From Hydrogenothermaceae bacterium (GTDB lineage Bacteria; Aquificota; Aquificia; Aquificales; Hydrogenothermaceae), in NCBI GenBank assembly GCA_015490675.1, contig WFXI01000088.1, positions 1 to 19,708 of the forward strand: a stretch of 19,708 bases of DNA, in the 5' to 3' direction. A model generated the notes under the pieces. That model ran no database searches. It saw only the letters and a program-made list of their open reading frames with translations, and was not told the DNA's origin. The position numbers were made by a program, and so were the translations under genes. Positions 1-7,889 of the stretch are shown here, piece after piece (the first letter of the stretch is position 1; every line of letters begins with the position of its first letter).

Positions 1-117
1 TGGATAAAAAAACTTTGAGATGAGGAAAATTCCATAAGGAACAGCTATTAAAACTACCAAAAATGAAATAAAAGTTAAAAATAAAACAAAAAAGGCTATT
101 AAATGCCTTTTATTCAT
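1..117 (-). CDS. N-terminus of an unidentified membrane or exported protein (cut by window edge)
   Basis: An open frame starts at an ATG at 117 and runs off the left edge after 39 codons. It begins MNKRHLIAFFVLF and continues as a long hydrophobic stretch of about 28 residues after a basic N-terminus. That pattern fits a signal anchor or uncleaved signal peptide placing the rest of the protein in the periplasm or membrane. The start overlaps the mqnE stop by 8 bases (ATGAATAA), so translation is probably coupled to mqnE. No clear Shine-Dalgarno sequence is visible. Too little is present to name a family. An MltG-like or other single-pass envelope protein is possible, but nothing seen here proves it. 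Confidence 0.6.
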   Translation of the reverse strand, partial: MNKRHLIAFFVLFLTFISFLVVLIAVPYGIFLISKFFYP

Positions 118-1228
118 AGATTTTTATAGGGTTGTAAAGAGTATCTCTTTCTACAGGAATTTTATCTGCTTCTTTTATTAGTCTTATTAATCTATCTTTT
201 TGCTGAGCTGTTGGAGATTTTGCTCCTGCAAAATGGGCTATTTTTTCTTCCATAACAGTTCCATCCATATCATCTGCACCGAAGTTTAAAGCAATCTGAG
301 CTATCTTTTCTCCAAGCATTACCCAGTAAGATTTAATATGGTCAAAGTTGTCTAATAAAAGTCTAGATACTGCAATTGTTTTTAAATCGTCTATTCCTGA
401 AGTGTGTTCCGTTTTACCTAATTCGTTGTTTTCTGGCTGAAATGCAAGAGGTATAAAACAGGTAAACCCACCAGTTTCATCTTGAGCTTCTCTAATTTTT
501 AATATATGGTCAATTCTTTCTTCTATTGTTTCTACATGTCCATAAAGCATTGTTGTTGTAGATTTTAAGCCTAATCTGTGGGCTATTTTATGTATCTCTA
601 AATACTTTTTCCAACCTATTTTTTCTGGTGCAATTATTCTTCTTACCCTTGAGGAAAATATTTCTGCTCCTCCACCAGGCAAACTTCCAAGACCTGCCTC
701 TTTTAGTGCTATTAAAGTTTCTTCATAAGACAATTTAGCAAGTTTTGATAAGTAATCTATTTCTACTGCTGTAAATGCTTTTATATGAAGGTCTGGAAAT
801 GTCTCTTTTAAAGTTTTTATTATATTTAAATAGTCTTCAAACCTCCAATCTGGATGAAGACCCCCAACTATATGGACTTCTGAAGCACCTTCTGATACAG
901 CATATCTAGCCTTTTCTATAATTTGATTTAAAGACATTTCATAAGCTTTAGGGTCATTTTTATCAATAGTTGCAAAAGCACAAAATTTACAGTCTAAAAC
1001 GCATATGTTAGTAGGATTTATCTGACGATTTATTACAAAGTAAACATACTTTCCACTTTTTTCTTCTTTTTTTAAGTTTGCTAATGCACCAAGGGTTAAA
1101 AGATCGTTTGTTTTAAATAAAGTTACTCCATCATCAAAAGTAAGCCTTTCACCGTTTATAACTTTATCTATAATTGGATATAGATTTTTATCTGTGCAAA
1201 ATGAAGCTATTTTATCTACAGTTTGCAT
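110..1228 (-). CDS. mqnE: Aminofutalosine synthase (radical SAM, menaquinone biosynthesis)
   Basis: MqnE joins 3-[(1-carboxyvinyl)oxy]benzoate to the adenosyl group of SAM, giving aminofutalosine, the second step of the futalosine route to menaquinone. It is a cytosolic enzyme. The radical-SAM cluster motif CxxxCxxC is seen as CVLDCKFC (Cys76, 80 and 83 from the chosen start), after INPTN. Further family blocks are EVHIVGGLHPDW, KAFTAVEIDYL, GLGSLPGGGAEIF and TMLYGHVETIEERIDH. These fit MqnE better than MqnC. The start at ATG 1228 is preferred because GGAG sits 7 bases upstream. An in-frame TTG at 1270 would add 14 residues but has no ribosome site and would lengthen the overlap with tyrA from 17 to 59 bases. 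The resulting 372 aa is the usual family length. It lies in a minus-strand operon with tyrA. Confidence 0.93.
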   Translation of the reverse strand: MQTVDKIASFCTDKNLYPIIDKVINGERLTFDDGVTLFKTNDLLTLGALANLKKEEKSGKYVYFVINRQINPTNICVLDCKFCAFATIDKNDPKAYEMSLNQIIEKARYAVSEGASEVHIVGGLHPDWRFEDYLNIIKTLKETFPDLHIKAFTAVEIDYLSKLAKLSYEETLIALKEAGLGSLPGGGAEIFSSRVRRIIAPEKIGWKKYLEIHKIAHRLGLKSTTTMLYGHVETIEERIDHILKIREAQDETGGFTCFIPLAFQPENNELGKTEHTSGIDDLKTIAVSRLLLDNFDHIKSYWVMLGEKIAQIALNFGADDMDGTVMEEKIAHFAGAKSPTAQQKDRLIRLIKEADKIPVERDTLYNPIKIYE

Positions 1229-2102
1229 TTTCTTTCTCCAGAGAAAGTCTTTTGTCTCTACTTTCTTCAAGTAATTTTATTAAACCATCTTCGTCTTCTT
1301 TTTCTATGAGATTTTTTAGTTTTTGAAGTGAATTTATAAACTCATCTATAGTTTTTAAAACATCTTGTTTATTTTGAATAAAAATATCTTTCCATATCGT
1401 TGGGGAAGACGCTGCTATTCTTGTAAAGTCTTTAAATCCTGCCCCTGGATATAAAAATAAGTCTATTCCTGTTTCCCTAGATAAGGAAATTAAAGCATCA
1501 ACCAGTGCAAAAGCTACAGCGTGTGGAAGATGAGAAACACTTGCAAAAACAAAATCATGCATATAAGGGTCCATTACTTCTACTTTTGCACCTAAATCTG
1601 TCCAGAGTTTTTCTAGCCTTTTTGTGTTTTCTGTTTCTTCATCTATTGTTAGAATAAGTTTTTTCCCTTTAAATAAACCATCAACAGAGTTTTCTACTCC
1701 TTCCTTTTCTGTTCCTGCTATAGGATGAGCTCCTATAAACTCGTAAGGGGATAAAATCTCCTTTAGTTTATAAACTAAATCTCCTTTAACACTTCCAACA
1801 TCTGTTATAACAGTATTTTCTTTTAAAAAAGGTTTTATAGAATTTGCAACAGTTTCGAATGTTTTTACAGGTGTAGCAATAACTACAAGGTCTATATCAT
1901 TCCAAGGGATTTTTTCTAAATTTGTAAACCCTTTGTCAATTACTTGCATACTTTCAGCAGTTTTTACTCGATTTTCGTTTAAGTCAAATCCATAAATTTT
2001 GCCTGTAAAACCTTCAGACTTTAAAGATTTTGCAAAAGAACCACCAATTAAACCAAGACCGTAAACTAATATACCTTTAAAACCACCAAAATCCTTTTCC
2101 AC
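1212..2102 (-). CDS. tyrA: Prephenate dehydrogenase
   Basis: TyrA oxidatively decarboxylates prephenate (or arogenate) to 4-hydroxyphenylpyruvate (or tyrosine) using NAD(P). The N-terminal Rossmann domain shows GLGLIGG at residues 15-21, followed by VVIATPV and TDVGSVKG. The substrate half shows GAHPIAGTEKEG (His126), SHLPHAVAFAL (190-200) and PGAGFKDFTRIAASSP. At 296 aa it is the single-domain form, with no fused chorismate mutase or ACT domain. The start is GTG at 2102, with GGAG 5 bases upstream, and it shares one base with the stop of the preceding gene (TAGTG). Its 3' end contains the mqnE ribosome site and start. The pairing with mqnE places two chorismate-derived pathways together. Whether it prefers prephenate or arogenate cannot be read from the sequence. 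Confidence 0.93.
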   Translation of the reverse strand: MEKDFGGFKGILVYGLGLIGGSFAKSLKSEGFTGKIYGFDLNENRVKTAESMQVIDKGFTNLEKIPWNDIDLVVIATPVKTFETVANSIKPFLKENTVITDVGSVKGDLVYKLKEILSPYEFIGAHPIAGTEKEGVENSVDGLFKGKKLILTIDEETENTKRLEKLWTDLGAKVEVMDPYMHDFVFASVSHLPHAVAFALVDALISLSRETGIDLFLYPGAGFKDFTRIAASSPTIWKDIFIQNKQDVLKTIDEFINSLQKLKNLIEKEDEDGLIKLLEESRDKRLSLEKENANCR

Positions 2103-2707
2103 TATTGCTCCAAGGCTTTTGTTTTTCTTCTAATTATACGATTTGTAGAAGGAACAAATCTATATTTTGGAACTATTAAAAAACCTTTTTCTATATCAAC
2201 TTTTTCAAAACTATTATTTTCAACACTTAAAGAAGTAAACGCTGCAATAATTGCTCCAAGTTCTCTTCTTAACTTGTTCTTATCTTTTGCTAAAATTGAT
2301 TTATCTACTTTTATCCCTGTTTTTTTTAGATTATAAATTCTTTGTTCTAATCCTTCTCTCGTATGAAATGGAAGAAGTTGCTTTCTTATAAATTTTTGGA
2401 AAAATAAATCTGCAGAGGTTTTTATTATTATATTAGGAGTTTTTTCTTTAATCTCTTCTAAAGTTGGAGATTTATAGTCAAATACAGTTTTCAACTTATG
2501 TATTATTTCTAAAGCTGTTTTTAACCTTGCTGGAGCATCTATTTCTTTTTCATCTGGAAGATTTATAGTAATAATTTTTGGCCAGTGATGATCTATAAAC
2601 CAAAATAGTCCTTCTTTCCAAAAATTACTTATATAAACTACTTCCTTTTCTTCATTCATTATACAAACAGAAAAATCTCTGATACCTGCATCTATACCGT
2701 AATACAT
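2102..2707 (-). CDS. Putative RNase H-fold protein, DUF429-like
   Basis: This 201-aa soluble protein opens with YYGIDAGIRDFSVCIM. The aspartate after a beta-strand followed by a second hydrophobic strand is typical of RNase H/actin-like folds. The middle (about residues 115-160) reads LPFHTREGLEQRIYNLKKTG, then RRELGAIIAAFTSL, which resembles the DUF429 pattern of a basic R-x-x-x-L helix followed by an alanine-rich helix. The acidic residues expected in that last helix of a true nuclease are not obvious, so catalysis is uncertain. The start is ATG 2707 with GAGGT about 5 bases upstream. It follows htrA after 50 bases and overlaps tyrA by one base. The family assignment is inference from pattern only, and a hypothetical protein is the safe reading. 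Confidence 0.6.
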   Translation of the reverse strand: MYYGIDAGIRDFSVCIMNEEKEVVYISNFWKEGLFWFIDHHWPKIITINLPDEKEIDAPARLKTALEIIHKLKTVFDYKSPTLEEIKEKTPNIIIKTSADLFFQKFIRKQLLPFHTREGLEQRIYNLKKTGIKVDKSILAKDKNKLRRELGAIIAAFTSLSVENNSFEKVDIEKGFLIVPKYRFVPSTNRIIRRKTKALEQ

Positions 2708-2757
2708 TGCAACCTCATACTAGTAAGTCAAAGAGATTAAATAAATTTTAGCATTTT

Positions 2758-3822
2758 TTATTTTGAAATATTACTAATTCTAGAATTTTCTATAATAACT
2801 TCAATTTTTAAAGGCTTTTTATTTCTTAGTATATCTAATGTTAACTTTGTATCTGGTTTTAGTCTTTGGATAAAAAATGCTAAGTTTTGGGGAGAGGTTA
2901 TTGGAATTCCATTTATTTTTAAAATAATATCTCCTACTTTTATACCTGCTTTTTTTGCTGGAGAGTTTTTAAACACTTTTATTACAACAAGACCACCTTT
3001 TATACCTAGCTTATCTTGAGCTCTTTTAGAAAGTTTTTGGACTAATACACCTAACCATCCTCTTGGAACTTTACCATACTTTTTTATTAGCTGATAAATT
3101 TCTAAAACAGTCTCTATTGGTAATGCGAATCCAATACCTTCACCAGATTGAACTACAGCAATATTCATTCCTACCACTTCACCATTCATATTAAGAAGTG
3201 CACCACCAGAATTTCCTGGATTAATAGGAGCATCAGTCTGGATATAATCTTCATAAGCAGAAAAACCTAAGTTTCTATGAAGAGCAGAAACTATTCCAAA
3301 TGTGTAAGTATGTCCTAAATTATAGGGGCTTCCTGCTGATAAAACAAAATAACCAACTTTTAGTTTATTTGAGTTTCCAACTTTTAAAGGCTTTATATTT
3401 TTTATTCCTTCATCAATTTCCACTTTTAAAACTGCAATATCACTTTTGTCATCTTTCCCAACAAGTTTTGCAATCTTTTGATTATCTTTGTTGAATATTA
3501 CTTTTATATTTTTCCCTTCTATAACATGTGCATTTGTAAGAATATAAAGAAATTTTTCATCTTTTTCTATTACAAATCCAGAACCTAAAGACTTTGTTTC
3601 AAAGTCTTCAAAAGGTTGATAGCTTTTTATATGTTTTGGAGAGGAAATAACTGTAACTATAGAATCTTTAGTATTTTCAACTATACTTGCTATTTTTTCC
3701 TGTATTTTGGCTACATAATCTATCTTTTTTTCTTGCTTTGGTTTTTCTTTTTTTTCTTCACAGGAAAATGTAAAAACTAAACCTATTAAAAAGAAGTAAT
3801 AAAAAATCTTTAATTTTGCCAT
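2758..3822 (-). CDS. HtrA/DegP-family serine protease, lipoprotein, one PDZ domain
   Basis: A trypsin-like HtrA protease for envelope protein quality control. The N-terminus is a short hydrophobic segment ending in TFSC (Cys21), a plausible lipobox, followed by a very Lys/Glu-rich linker, so the protein is probably a periplasm-facing lipoprotein. The catalytic triad is visible: His99 in LTNAHVIEG, Asp128 in DKSDIAVLKV and Ser205 in NPGNSGGALL. One PDZ domain follows (about residues 256-350, starting GWLGV). At 354 aa with one PDZ it resembles DegS or single-PDZ HtrA rather than two-PDZ DegP. Lipid anchoring replaces the usual transmembrane anchor. There is no Shine-Dalgarno sequence before ATG 3822, and a TATAAT lies so close that the mRNA may be nearly leaderless. 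It heads the minus-strand gene group leading to mqnE. Confidence 0.92.
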   Translation of the reverse strand: MAKLKIFYYFFLIGLVFTFSCEEKKEKPKQEKKIDYVAKIQEKIASIVENTKDSIVTVISSPKHIKSYQPFEDFETKSLGSGFVIEKDEKFLYILTNAHVIEGKNIKVIFNKDNQKIAKLVGKDDKSDIAVLKVEIDEGIKNIKPLKVGNSNKLKVGYFVLSAGSPYNLGHTYTFGIVSALHRNLGFSAYEDYIQTDAPINPGNSGGALLNMNGEVVGMNIAVVQSGEGIGFALPIETVLEIYQLIKKYGKVPRGWLGVLVQKLSKRAQDKLGIKGGLVVIKVFKNSPAKKAGIKVGDIILKINGIPITSPQNLAFFIQRLKPDTKLTLDILRNKKPLKIEVIIENSRISNISK

Positions 3823-3860
3823 TATAATGAATTATAAACCAAAACATAAGGCTTTTTACT
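3823..3860. promoter_or_regulatory. Compact divergent promoter region between htrA and glnE
   Basis: Only 38 bases separate the two divergent starts. On the minus strand TATAAT occupies 3836-3831, which would place the transcript start about 2-4 bases before the htrA ATG. On the plus strand TATAAT (3823-3828) and TATAAA (3833-3838) could serve glnE, leaving a 5' leader of roughly 15-25 bases with a weak AAGG at 3848-3851, 9 bases before ATG. No good -35 boxes are recognisable. Both -10 assignments are pattern matches in AT-rich DNA. Confidence 0.45.
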
Positions 3861-6572
3861 ATGAATAAGTTTGAGCTTTTTAAAAAAGATTTTCTAAATT
3901 CATTAACAAATGAACAAAAAAATTTTTTAGAAAAAATCTGCTTTTACAGCAAATGTTTATGTGATTTTATTTTTCGAGATGAAAAAAGGCTATTTTATCT
4001 TTTCGAAAATCTAGAGAAACCATTACTTGGAAAAGAAAAATTACTTGAAAAAATAACCTCATCAATAGATATAAATCAGCCAGAACAAACTTTTATTCAA
4101 GAATTAACAAAATTTAAGATGCTTCACTTTGGGAGAATCTTAGCTAAAGACATTTATAATAAACATACTTTACCTGAATTAATGAAAGAATATTCTTACC
4201 TTGCAGACACAACAATAGAAATTGCATTTAAAAAAGCTTTTGAAGAAACAAAAAAAAGATACGGAATACCTAAAAATGAAAATGGAGAAGAAGTAAAAGC
4301 AAGTGTAATTGCCCTTGGTAAACTGGGAGGATTAGAACTTAACTACTACTCTGACATAGATATTATGTATATATACTCAGACGAAGGAAAAACAGATAAA
4401 GGACTATCCAACAGAGAATTTTTCTCATATATGTTTACAAAGCTAACTACGTATTTGTCTAAAAAGAATATAGAAGGACAATCTTGGATAGTTGATTTAG
4501 ACCTTCGTCCAAATGGTAAAAGTGGGTTTATTGCATATTCTTTACCAGCTTTAGAGGTTTATTACTGGACGACTGGTAGAGTTTGGGAAAGGCATATGCT
4601 TATAAAAGCAAGACACAGTGCAGGTAACAAAGAGACTGCAGAAGAATTTATAAAAATGATAACTCCTTTTGTTTACAGAAAAACTATAACTAAAGAAGAG
4701 CTGAAAGAAATTGTTGAAATGAAGAAACTAATAGAACAGGATGCAAAAAGTTTCTCCGATAAAGAAATAAATATAAAAACCTGTGATGGAGGTATTAGGG
4801 AAGTTGAGTTTACAGTTCAAATTTTACAGCTTGTTTATGGAGGTAAAAATAAAAACTTAAGAGAAAGAAGTACATATAAATCAATTCAAAAACTAGAAAA
4901 AGAAAATATAATTTCTAAAAACGAAGCAAAAAAGTTAAAAGATGGATATCTTTTTTTAAGAAAGTTAGAACATATTATTCAGGTAGAAAACTGTATTCAA
5001 ACTCAAATTTTTAAGCTATCAAAAGCAGAAGAATATGCAAAAAAAATGGGATATTCATCAAAAGAAGAACTTTTAAAAGATTTTGAAAACTATAGAAAAA
5101 ATATAAGCCAAATTTTTAACTCTTTACAAATTGGAGAAGCAAAAGAACTTTCACCTCTTCAAAAGTATATTTTTACAAAACACAATCAAGAAGAAGCATT
5201 AAACTACTTACATAAAATAGGATGTAAAGAGCCTCAATGGGCATTAGATAGGATAAAAAGTATATTCTTAAGTAAAGAATTTGTATATCTAACTAATGAA
5301 GAAAAAGAACTTTTATTTGATTTCTTACCAAAACTTGAAGACAAATTAAAACAATTTCCAGATAGAAAGGATTTTCTCCTAAATTTAAATAATATTTTAA
5401 TAAAAGGGAAACTTCTTCCAGTCTTTGCATCATCATTAAAACAAAATGAAAATCTTGCAAATTTTATCTTAAAAGTTGCAGAAATATCCGATTATATCTC
5501 TTCGCTAATGGCAAAAGATCCTACACTTTTAGATTTTGTTTTTAGCTCACTAAACAAAACACTAGAAACTAAAGAAGACTTTGAGAGAGAGCTAAACCTT
5601 ATAAATGAAGAAGACTTTATTACAAGGCTAAATAAACTTAAAAATTTAGTGGAAATTACTGCGTCTATTGAATATTTATCAAACATAGACAAAGAAAACA
5701 GTTTAAATAGGCTAAGAAAACTAAATAAAGCTTTAACAAATCTGGCAGATTTTATAATTGAAAAAATTTATTCAAAGTATGATTCTAAAGGTCTTTGTAT
5801 ATTTTCCCTTGGAAAACTTGGAAGCAAAGAAATGAATATAGGTTCTGATTTAGATTTAATTTTTGTATTTAACAATTTAGAAAATAAAAACAAGTTCCAA
5901 AATGTGCCAGTTAACATAATAAAAGACTTAACAAAATATACAAAAGAGGGAATTTTATACCAGATAGATTTGAGACTTCGTCCTTATGGAAAAGCAGGGG
6001 AACTTGCACCAACTTTAAGCTTTTACGAGAAATACTTTAACAATGAAGCAAGAAGTTGGGAAAGACTGGCGTGGACAAAGGCAAGATTTATAACAGGGGA
6101 TAAGAAAACACAAGAAGAGTTTTCAAAAATCGTTGAAGATTTCCTATATTCAAAACCAATTACAGAAAAATTTATTGAAGAAATTGCAGAAATGAGATTT
6201 AGATTAGAAGGTTTTACAAATGAGAAACCAGATGAGATAGATATAAAACTAGGATATGGAGGACTTGCAGATGTTGAGTTTGCTGTTCAGCTTTATAAAC
6301 TAAAAAACAAGATAGAGGAAACAAGCATTTTAGAAATTCTAGCTAAAAATAAAGTTTCAATTTTAGAAGATTATGTGTTCTTAAGAGAAGTAGAAACTAG
6401 ACTTCGTATGATAAAAGGAACAGGTATCTCAAGGATTGCAAAAAATTCTAATAATTTTTACAGAGTAGCAGTTTCATTTAATAAAAATCCAGATACTTTG
6501 TGGGAAGAAATTAAATCCTCAAGGGAAAAAATTAGACAATTTTTCTTAAGAACAGTAAAAAATTTAAAGTAA
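3861..6572 (+). CDS. glnE: Bifunctional glutamine synthetase adenylyltransferase/adenylyl-removing enzyme
   Basis: GlnE adenylylates and de-adenylylates glutamine synthetase under PII control, setting ammonium assimilation to nitrogen status. The 903-aa protein has the family's two nucleotidyltransferase halves. The N-terminal (adenylyl-removing) half has ALGKLGGLELNYYSDID with Asp165 and Asp167, then DLDLRPNGKSGF. The C-terminal (adenylylating) half has SLGKLGSKEMNIGSDLD with Asp663 and Asp665, then DLRLRPYGKAGE. Both metal-binding DxD pairs are intact, so both activities should be present. Length is close to the E. coli protein (about 946 aa). No glnA or glnB is in the window. GlnE is best known from Proteobacteria and Actinobacteria. 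It starts at ATG 3861, 38 bases from divergent htrA, and is followed after 21 bases by an EF-hand-like protein. Confidence 0.96.
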   Translation: MNKFELFKKDFLNSLTNEQKNFLEKICFYSKCLCDFIFRDEKRLFYLFENLEKPLLGKEKLLEKITSSIDINQPEQTFIQELTKFKMLHFGRILAKDIYNKHTLPELMKEYSYLADTTIEIAFKKAFEETKKRYGIPKNENGEEVKASVIALGKLGGLELNYYSDIDIMYIYSDEGKTDKGLSNREFFSYMFTKLTTYLSKKNIEGQSWIVDLDLRPNGKSGFIAYSLPALEVYYWTTGRVWERHMLIKARHSAGNKETAEEFIKMITPFVYRKTITKEELKEIVEMKKLIEQDAKSFSDKEINIKTCDGGIREVEFTVQILQLVYGGKNKNLRERSTYKSIQKLEKENIISKNEAKKLKDGYLFLRKLEHIIQVENCIQTQIFKLSKAEEYAKKMGYSSKEELLKDFENYRKNISQIFNSLQIGEAKELSPLQKYIFTKHNQEEALNYLHKIGCKEPQWALDRIKSIFLSKEFVYLTNEEKELLFDFLPKLEDKLKQFPDRKDFLLNLNNILIKGKLLPVFASSLKQNENLANFILKVAEISDYISSLMAKDPTLLDFVFSSLNKTLETKEDFERELNLINEEDFITRLNKLKNLVEITASIEYLSNIDKENSLNRLRKLNKALTNLADFIIEKIYSKYDSKGLCIFSLGKLGSKEMNIGSDLDLIFVFNNLENKNKFQNVPVNIIKDLTKYTKEGILYQIDLRLRPYGKAGELAPTLSFYEKYFNNEARSWERLAWTKARFITGDKKTQEEFSKIVEDFLYSKPITEKFIEEIAEMRFRLEGFTNEKPDEIDIKLGYGGLADVEFAVQLYKLKNKIEETSILEILAKNKVSILEDYVFLREVETRLRMIKGTGISRIAKNSNNFYRVAVSFNKNPDTLWEEIKSSREKIRQFFLRTVKNLK

Positions 6573-6584
6573 ACCTTCCGATAA
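6556..6584 (+). promoter_or_regulatory. Possible sigma-28-like promoter before the EF-hand-like gene
   Basis: TCCGATAA at 6577-6584 matches seven of eight positions of the sigma-28 -10 box GCCGATAA. A TAAA at 6556-6559 lies 17 bases upstream, two more than the usual 15. Transcription would start about 6592, almost at the ATG (6594). The boxes overlap the end of glnE. TAAA is common in this AT-rich DNA, so the call rests mainly on the -10 box. Confidence 0.3.
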
Positions 6585-6593
6585 TTAAGTATT

Positions 6594-7565
6594 ATGAAAG
6601 TTTTAGATTCTAATATTGGCTTATCGTCAGAGTATAAAAATATCCAGTTTAATTATGAAAAGTTAGATATAAAAATAATTAAAAGCACCGATTCAAAAAC
6701 CAATGGAAATATAAACATAGATATAAAAACAAAATCCATAAAAGCAAATCTAGAAACGGTAAATCTTAATAAAGATGCAATGGATGAGAACGAACTTAAA
6801 ACATTTATTATTAAGTTTTTAGTTGAAAAATTAACTGGAAAGAAAATTAAAACATTGTCTACAAAAGAATTTAACGAAAAAATATCAAATATTGAAAATA
6901 TAGATATTCCCCAAGTTGGAGCTCAAATAGAATACGAAAAAATCAATTATAAAAGTGAAAGTGTTAATTTTAGAGCAAATGGCAAAATAATAACAAAAAA
7001 AGGAAAAGAGATAAATTTTGATATAAGTTTTTCTTTATCAAGAGAAATTTTAGAATACACACATTTGGATATTAAAGCAGGTAGTTTAGCTTTAATTGAC
7101 CCACTAATTATAAATTTAGACGGAAATATAAAAAATCCATTATCAAATGTTAAATTCACATTTGATTTAGATGCAGACGGTAAAAAAGACAGCATTCCCC
7201 TTTTAGCAGAAGGATATGGATTTTTAGTTTTTGACAAAAATCAAAATAATAAAGTGGATAATGGAAGTGAATTATTTGGAGTTAAAACTGGAGATGGATT
7301 TGGAGAATTAAAGATTTACGATAAAGATAAAAATAATTGGATAGATGAAGAAGATGAAATTTTTGATAAGCTAAAAGTATGGATAAAAACAACTTCACAA
7401 GATAAGTTATACTCTTTGAAGGATTTAGGGATAGGAGCAATTTATCTAGATAAAGTTAAGACACCTTTTTCATTGGATAATGGTTTTTTAAGAGAATCCT
7501 CTATCTATTTAAAAGAAGACGGTAAATCAGGAATAGTATCTAAAGTAGATTTAAAAAGGGGATAA
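6594..7565 (+). CDS. EF-hand-like calcium-binding protein of unknown function
   Basis: A 323-aa protein without an N-terminal signal peptide. The first half is low-complexity, Lys/Ile/Asn-rich, and contains KFLVEKLTGKKIKTLS (about residues 72-87). This resembles the LIEALTGKKIKV-type segment of a widespread family in flagellated Proteobacteria. The C-terminal part has three calcium-loop-like segments: DLDADGKKD (about 190-198), DKNQNNKVDNGSELFG (about 212-227) and DKDKNNWIDEEDEIF (about 243-257), joined by TGDGFGEL, then KLKVWIK. That arrangement is the family's signature and suggests Ca2+ binding. The biochemical role is unknown to me, and a cell-surface or secreted role is only inferred from similar Asp-rich loops in exported proteins. 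There is no good Shine-Dalgarno sequence before ATG 6594. A CCGATAA sequence just upstream may be a flagellar-type promoter. It converges on nfu across a hairpin. Confidence 0.75.
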   Translation: MKVLDSNIGLSSEYKNIQFNYEKLDIKIIKSTDSKTNGNINIDIKTKSIKANLETVNLNKDAMDENELKTFIIKFLVEKLTGKKIKTLSTKEFNEKISNIENIDIPQVGAQIEYEKINYKSESVNFRANGKIITKKGKEINFDISFSLSREILEYTHLDIKAGSLALIDPLIINLDGNIKNPLSNVKFTFDLDADGKKDSIPLLAEGYGFLVFDKNQNNKVDNGSELFGVKTGDGFGELKIYDKDKNNWIDEEDEIFDKLKVWIKTTSQDKLYSLKDLGIGAIYLDKVKTPFSLDNGFLRESSIYLKEDGKSGIVSKVDLKRG

Positions 7566-7575
7566 CCCCCCCTTT
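7555..7575. terminator. Hairpin terminator between convergent genes
   Basis: AAAGGGG (7555-7561) pairs with CCCCTTT (7569-7575) around a 7-base loop. An alternative register pairs GGGG with the nearer cytosines. The TAA stop of the plus-strand gene lies inside the loop. On the minus strand the stem runs into TTTTT then AAATC, so it looks like an intrinsic terminator for nfu. The plus-strand side lacks a proper T run. Confidence 0.65.
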
Positions 7576-7580
7576 CATAT

Positions 7581-7844
7581 CTAAAACATTGGTTGGTCTA
7601 GGTTTACAGCCACAACCTCTTTAACTTCAGGAATAGCCTGTTTTAATCTTTGCTCAATTCCACCTTTTAAAGTCATTAAAGACATAGCACATCCAGAACA
7701 AGCACCCATTAATCTTACATAAACAGTTCCATCTTCACCTATATCAACAAGCTCAACATCTCCGCCATCAAATCTTAAAGCAGGTCTTATACTTTCTAAA
7801 ACTTCTTCTACTTTTTCTCTATCTATTTTTACACCTTCAGCCAT
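7581..7844 (-). CDS. Nfu-type Fe-S cluster scaffold/carrier
   Basis: An 87-aa protein consisting only of the NifU C-terminal (Nfu) domain. It shows IRPALRFDGGDVELVDI, the hallmark N-terminal block, and MGACSGCAMS with the cluster-binding CxxC (Cys49, Cys52), then LKGGIEQRLKQAIPEV. Such domains assemble or carry [4Fe-4S] clusters to target proteins in the cytosol. MqnE in this window is one plausible cluster-requiring client, although no direct link is shown. A strong ribosome site, AAGGAGG, lies about 5 bases before ATG 7844. The gene is on the same strand as the 208-aa repeat protein, 67 bases downstream of it, so the two could be co-transcribed. It ends at the shared hairpin with the convergent EF-hand-like gene. 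Confidence 0.93.
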   Translation of the reverse strand: MAEGVKIDREKVEEVLESIRPALRFDGGDVELVDIGEDGTVYVRLMGACSGCAMSLMTLKGGIEQRLKQAIPEVKEVVAVNLDQPMF

Positions 7845-7859
7845 TTTAGCCTCCTTAAA

Positions 7860-7889
7860 AATTTGTTTTTAATAAAAATAACACAAATT
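7860..7889. repeat. Inverted repeat upstream of nfu
   Basis: AATTTGT (7860-7866) and ACAAATT (7883-7889) are perfect inverted arms around 16 AT-rich bases. On the minus strand the second arm is followed by TTTTAAGGAGG, so the element ends at the nfu ribosome site. It could be an operator, a weak terminator for the upstream gene, or a leader hairpin. The stem is AT-only apart from one pair, so it may be chance. Confidence 0.35.

Noticed and set aside
1229..1270. TTG-initiated 14-residue extension of mqnE
   Set aside because: No ribosome site near TTG 1270, whereas ATG 1228 has GGAG 7 bases upstream. The extension would lie wholly inside tyrA.
3300..3494. 64-codon plus-strand open frame inside htrA
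   Set aside because: It lies antisense to the conserved protease domain, is Leu/Phe-rich low-complexity, and has no ribosome site.
5492..5692. Minus-strand open frame inside glnE
   Set aside because: Ser/Leu-rich shadow of the glnE coding frame; no family features.
6947..7237. Minus-strand 96-codon open frame opposite the EF-hand-like gene
   Set aside because: Antisense shadow of a conserved region; composition is Ser/Phe/Leu-rich, as expected from reverse-frame reading.
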